From Pogostemon cablin (lineage: Eukaryota > Streptophyta > Magnoliopsida > Lamiales > Lamiaceae), in NCBI GenBank assembly GCA_023678885.1, contig CM043009.1, positions 20,081,117 through 20,145,116 of the forward strand: a stretch of DNA of 64,000 nt, read 5' to 3'. Both the position numbers and the translations under genes were made by a program. Positions 59,667 to 64,000 of this stretch are shown here, piece by piece. The notes under the pieces were generated by a model. That model saw only the letters and a list, made by a program, of their open reading frames with translations. It was not told the origin of the DNA and did no database searches. The stretch's first letter is position 1, and each line of letters opens with the position of its first letter.

Positions 59667-60150
59667 CTTTAACCCACTTCCACAACCCCCAACACCAAAA
59701 AAAATCCAAACCCTAACCCTAAACCTCCCCCCAAATTACTTAAATTCCCACAAACCCCAATGCAACCTCTATCCTGAAATCCAACATATCAAATTCGAAT
59801 TTAAATTCAATTTTAAAAAATAAAAATCCAACCTTAAAACCAACAGATTGCTCCAAAACCCACAACAACCCACTAATTAAGTCCCCCCAAATTCTTCCCA
59901 ATTCTAAAATATTAAAAACCCTAATTCAAACTCCAGTTGATCACCACCGTATACAGAAGAGACACGTGGAGCAAATTTATTCGTGCAAACTCCTGGAAAA
60001 CGAGTAAATGTAATCCGAGAGAAACAATCTTGCAAACAGCGAGTAACGATCGAAGCGATTCTCAATGTACTGCTTCTTATTTGCTGTTTTTTAATTATTG
60101 AAGTGTATGTATATGTGTGTGTATTGTCTCTTGATGCATACAAACACAAT
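59667..60150 (-). promoter_or_regulatory. 5' leader and promoter of the CW gene, with two telo-boxes
   Basis: No other gene. The telo-box AAACCCTAA occurs at 59708-59716 (running into CCCTAAA to 59723) and again at 59916-59924. Such boxes are common near starts of growth-related plant genes and are bound by telomere-repeat-binding factors. The 5' UTR probably lies in 59667-60050; no clear TATA box. A leader intron cannot be excluded. Confidence 0.55.
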
Positions 60151-60204
60151 ACGGAGGGGGAAGGAGGGGGGTGAAGGGGGGGTGGGTAGGGTGGGGTGGG
60201 GTGA
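60151..60204 (+). other. G-rich tract with quadruplex potential
   Basis: Plus strand: ACGGAGGGGGAAGGAGG and onward, with runs of 5, 6 and 7 G, then GGGTAGGGTGGGGTGGGG. This meets the simple four-G-run pattern several times over and lies just upstream of the CW-gene leader, on the strand opposite to its mRNA. Confidence 0.75.
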
Positions 60205-60763
60205 GAGTCTTGTTTTTCTTTCCCTTGTCTTTCTTTTCTCTCTTTTTTTTTTCCTCTTCGGGGCATTTGTTTTTTCTTTATTAATACTAGTAGTTTTTTT
60301 TTTTCCACATAAATTTTCCATTTTTTCACAATAATTAATATTAATATTTTATTTTATTAAACGGTAACTTTATTTTCTATTTTTAACCATATATGGCTAA
60401 ACATTTTGTGTATCTTTAAAAATTTTTTTATCAAAGTTGATTAAATATTTTTTGTATCAAATATAATAATGAGAATTTTCAAGAATCAATTATTCTTGTT
60501 CTCAATATTTTGACCCATCCACTCACCTAAGAGTTAAAAGAGTACGAATTTTTTGGAATCGAGTATAGTATTAAAGAGTTCTATTCTATAATGTGATTTT
60601 CATAAAACATGTTAAGTATTTATTTCAAATTTTAATTTATAATGTATAAACTTTTATAGTATTAAACTATAACATAAATTAAGAATAAAATTTTATTATC
60701 AACTAAAAAATAGTATTACTAATATATTACATCTAATCTTGTATACTTAATGGGTAATGATTA

Positions 60764-61386
60764 TGTTGATTGGGTGATTTCGTTGCGTGAAGTTTATCTA
60801 GAACAAATGAGATTATACAAAAATCAATTAATCAGACATGGAATGAGAGATTATATAACAAAAATCAAAGTAATCAAGAAATTGGGAAATAGAACATCTC
60901 CATCTTCTATATTCATGAACTCATAACCCTTAATTTATACCATTGTTGTGTATGAGCCAATTGTTCATTAGAGCGTGTTAATTATATATAATGTTTAGTG
61001 TCTCATAAGAGTATCTAATATGTTAAAGGTATAATGAGATTATTGCATGGATTTGAGTGGAGAGGTGAGGGTGTAGTGTGATTGTGTGTTTGTTATTTTG
61101 CTCAGAGTTGAAAATATTTCATTCCTTAATCGCTATCTGAAGCTTCTTGCCTGGATGATTATGGGCTCTTTATCCTTTTTTTTTCCTAGGTTTTCCACAT
61201 TCAACCCAGTTTTTTGGTAGGCACATTGATCTTTATAAGTGCATAACCTCTATCTTTGGGCTTTTTGACTTCATTTTGATATGACCTCGAATTCTAATTT
61301 ATAAGCCGTTCAGCCCCATGTGTTCAACCTCTTGGGCTTCGTCTTTGCAAGACTATTGAGCTTAGGTTAGCTTTCTACTTATAACA
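60764..61386 (-). mobile_element. LTR-like remnant, 623 bp
   Basis: Begins TGTTGATTGGGTGATTTCGT and ends CTACTTATAACA, i.e. TG...CA ends. Its left part (GAGATTA...TATCTAGAAC...ATCAAG) resembles in layout the minus-strand end of the 21-37 kb LTRs. No matching 5-bp target duplication was found (GATTA left, TTAGC right), and no coding remnant adjoins it, so this is tentative. Confidence 0.35.
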
Positions 61387-61515
61387 TTAGCCCCTCAAGC
61401 CCGAAAGATTGGATGTGTTCGATCCTTCGAGGTCGACGTAGCCTTCTAAGTGCCGACAATTCTTTGCGGATCGAAGGCACATGTATTCTTCCTAAGCCCC
61501 TCGAGTGATTGTTGT
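61387..61515. other. GC-richer spacer adjoining the LTR-like remnant
   Basis: TTAGCCCCTCAAGCCCGAAA and onward may be internal retroelement sequence. No coding motif. Confidence 0.35.
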
Positions 61516-61986
61516 TAGGGATGTTAAACAGACTTCGAGCTAATCGATTCGGGTCAAAAGACCTGGTTTTCAAACATGTGTCTACTAAAATGTGAATTTA
61601 ACTCTGACGGGCTTTGGGTTGAATAAGTCGGCCCTTCGGGTTATACAATAAAAAATATTGAAATTTTATAAATATAAATTTATTATAAATAATACAACAA
61701 ATTTAAATTTAACTCATACATTATTTAGAATTTTAGAGAATTAAAATTAATACATGCAAAATATTGTTAAAACATATAATTAAATATAATTTATGATAAT
61801 TATATTAATTATAATATATTTACTTAAGTATTATTTTATTTATTAGAGAAAATAGTAAAGTTAGAGTGAGAGAAATAATGAGAATGAAATGAAAATTAAA
61901 GGATGAAGGGAGTTTGTCCCACAATGGACTGAGGGTAGGATAGGAGGGGATGGTTGATGTGTTGTAGGTGATGAGTATTAACGTAA

Positions 61987-62025
<39 letters not shown>

Positions 62026-62176
62026 TCTTAGCTGATTAGCCCCCCAAGTTAATCATGGCCAAAAAGTTAAGTTTTTAAACAGAATGCAAAATTGAAATCT
62101 TAAATTTTTTTCTTCTTTTTTTTTTTAGAAATAATCGGGCCAACCCTATGCATTTTGGTCTTTTTTAACAACTCTA
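61516..62176. mobile_element. Second hAT-type non-autonomous element, 661 bp
   Basis: Termini TAGGGATGTTAAA and TTTAACAACTCTA match in inverse with two mismatches. Flanks ATTGTTGT (61508-61515) and ATGGTTGT (62177-62184) agree at 7 of 8 positions, fitting an 8-bp hAT target duplication. It includes an (AAT)n microsatellite at about 61990-62023. Internal sequence differs from the 42974 element apart from the ends and the CGAGC/TTCGGG subterminal motifs. Confidence 0.7.
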
Positions 62177-62217
62177 ATGGTTGTGGCCATTGGGAGGTAA
62201 CATCTTTGGCAAAAATT

Positions 62218-62379
62218 TGTGTGACCACGAGGACACACCGTGTTTTTATGGGAACACAGTCCTCCTCCTTCATATTTTATTTAACTCTATGTATTATTAG
62301 GGATTTAAATTTAAATTGCAAAGGGACACGAAAATTGCAAAGGGGCACGGTGTCCCCCGAAATCACAAGAGCCTCACTC
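62218..62379. mobile_element. Small MITE related to 18170-18352
   Basis: Shares with that copy, in order: GGCAAAA, GGACAC, CACGGTG-type block, GGGAACACAGTC, CTCCTCC, TTTAACTCTATGTATT, TTGCAAAGGG and GAGCCTCACTC. The terminal inverted repeat is degraded here. Confidence 0.65.
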
Positions 62380-63525
62380 AACCTCTTTTTAACCTAATGG
62401 GCCTCTTGCCGTTTATATGGGTCGGTGGGGATCTTGGGACTCCAAAAATAATTCTTTCTTTATCCATTTTAAAATTAATTATTGGAATTTTTTTTATTAT
62501 TATTATATATACCTATCACTCAATTGTTAAACGAACAATTAATTTCGAACTTTTATTTGACCACCCAATAATTGTTCATTTTTTTATTTAAAGGATCATC
62601 CAATTTTTCATACAAAATAAAAATATGTTTAGAAAAACATTATAAATTAATAATAATATATATACTTATAATATATCAATCAAACATATCCTAAAAGTTA
62701 TTGCAATAAATGGGTGGATTCGTGGTATCTTCTTTCCAAATTTCTTTCTTTTAAGTTACACTTAATTTATACCCAGTAATGAGACCGTTTTACGATAAAA
62801 TCATTTTATACTTGTATGATTAGTTATTACTTTTATTGTAAAATGTTATCATTTTCACTATAAATTATTGTCAATTTTTATTTATATTATACTGCAGCGT
62901 TATCACTTTTCATCGATTAAGTATTACTTAATGATATTATCCCGCTATGTAAAAATTTATGTGAGATGGATATTATCATTTTTTATGTGTTATGTAAAAA
63001 TTTAAATGAGACGATCTCACACAAATCTTTCTTAATATATTATTACCTTCGCCATGCATCTATATCCAATCGACAGGGGGTTTCACCACACAAACTCTTT
63101 CCAAGTGTTTATGGAGTAGTATTCAACAAGAAAGCACCCATGCATACTTTTATATTGAATAAATTAATCATCTTAACACACTTGGCATGTACACATATTT
63201 CTGCCTACAAAATTTCAAAGTACTTTAATAAACTTTTGTATCACTAAAGCAACATTTTTCTCTAGTGAATTTGTAAGATTAACTTAAAAGGATTTCATTG
63301 ATATTTGATATGTAGTGGACTTTCTTAGCTATATTGTATACTTGTATAGTAGTGATGCTAAAACTTAAGAGTTTGCAATTCGCACTAGCACTTGGGGTGT
63401 TATAAGAACGTTAGTGAAAATCTTGAGTCTAGAAAAATCAACCGTATGCGTTTGTTTTGACTTTATCTCAAATTAATATGTAAGAGGTGTATGAAAATAT
63501 GTAAAAAATATTGATTGATGTGATC
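62380..63525. other. AT-rich spacer with a degraded MITE
   Basis: About 62775-63030 is bounded by GAGACCGTTTTACG and GACGATCTCACACAAATCTT and contains GTTATCA repeats, so it belongs to the family at 7766-8454. Otherwise nothing recognised. Confidence 0.45.
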
Positions 63526-63799
63526 CACTGCCAAAAAAAAACACTCATTTTTAGCCATACCAATAGAAATACCAATTAATTGTCAACAAAAATTACATTT
63601 TTTTAGCAATAGAATGCCACTGGATTTATTATATATTTACATACATAATAAAATTTGTTTCTTCTTACCAATGGAATACCAACGAAATTATTTACCAACC
63701 ATCACTTTACCAATGAATTTCGTTGTTAATCCGTTAGTAAATTAAGAATGAAATTAAGATTTTTATCGTATTCCATTGATAATTTTTTTTTTTATAGTG
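63526..63799. mobile_element. Possible CACTA-type MITE, 274 bp
   Basis: Starts CACTGCCAAAAAAAAACACT and ends TTTTTTTTTATAGTG, i.e. CACT(A/G) termini in inverse orientation with A/T runs inside, and internal repeats of ACCAATGGAATACCAACGAA. A 3-bp target duplication is not clear (ATC versus TGA), so this is tentative. Confidence 0.5.
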
Positions 63800-64000
63800 T
63801 GAGAGAAAAAAGAAAAAAAATTAATTAAAGGGAGATAATGTCCAAAAATGGTAGGTAAGTAGGTTGAGTTAAGTATTAGTGAAGTACGTAATTCTACATA
63901 AGGTTATTTTAAAAACTTAGGCTCAAAACTCAGTTTTCAAAACTAGAAATAAACATAGTTTTTTAGAGTTTTCAACTGTGAATTTATGTGTGAAAGTACC
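63800..64000. other. AT-rich window edge
   Basis: Nothing recognised. Confidence 0.3.

Noticed and set aside
60764..61386. Complete solo LTR
   Set aside because: TG...CA ends are present but the 5-bp flanks do not match; kept only as a low-confidence remnant.

Overview
This window is plant nuclear DNA, most likely from a eudicot, possibly an asterid (the CUL1 N-terminus MTMNQR and the wording of the proteins suggest this, but that is inference). The evidence is large AT-rich intergenic spaces, many-exon genes with GT-AG introns, dense Stowaway-type MITEs, a tRNA-derived SINE, hAT-type small elements and a 16 kb Ty3/gypsy retrotransposon.

Four real genes are supported. (1) 755-1285 (+): an Rpb7-like subunit of the plant-specific RNA polymerases IV/V (NRPD7/NRPE7 type), with an intron-free CDS behind a 5' UTR splice acceptor. 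(2) 9858-14899 (+): CULLIN1, whose 19 coding exons join without a frame break into 744 aa, including the neddylation lysine. (3) 40018-41668 (-): a 2-oxoglutarate/Fe(II) dioxygenase that I recognise as LATERAL BRANCHING OXIDOREDUCTASE (strigolactone pathway), 4 exons, 359 aa. Its iron triad is intact but the 2OG-binding Arg is Leu. (4) 51181-59666 (-): a large CW-type zinc-finger protein, 11 exons, 1559 aa. The genes share no evident pathway; this is an ordinary plant gene neighbourhood.

Layout: 1-754 leader of gene 1; 1.3-8.6 kb repeat-rich spacer (95-bp duplication, minisatellite-like arrays, a 1585-bp solo LTR with perfect 5-bp target duplication, an inverted-repeat element, Stowaway and other MITEs); 8.6-15 kb CUL1; 15-21.2 kb spacer with AT microsatellite, MITEs and a small element carrying four palindromes; 21.26-37.47 kb a decayed Tat-like Ty3/gypsy retrotransposon read on the minus strand, with two tandem antisense accessory genes between integrase and its 3' LTR; 40-41.75 kb LBO; 42-50 kb a dense nest of MITEs, including a Stowaway that contains another Stowaway and a SINE; 51.2-60 kb the CW gene; 60-64 kb spacer with an LTR-like remnant, a second hAT-type element and further MITEs.

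The two most interesting observations are the duplicated pair of antisense PF04195-like genes inside one retrotransposon, and the Arg-to-Leu change in the cosubstrate motif of LBO. All exon joins were made by hand from splice signals and reading frame; database searches were not possible.
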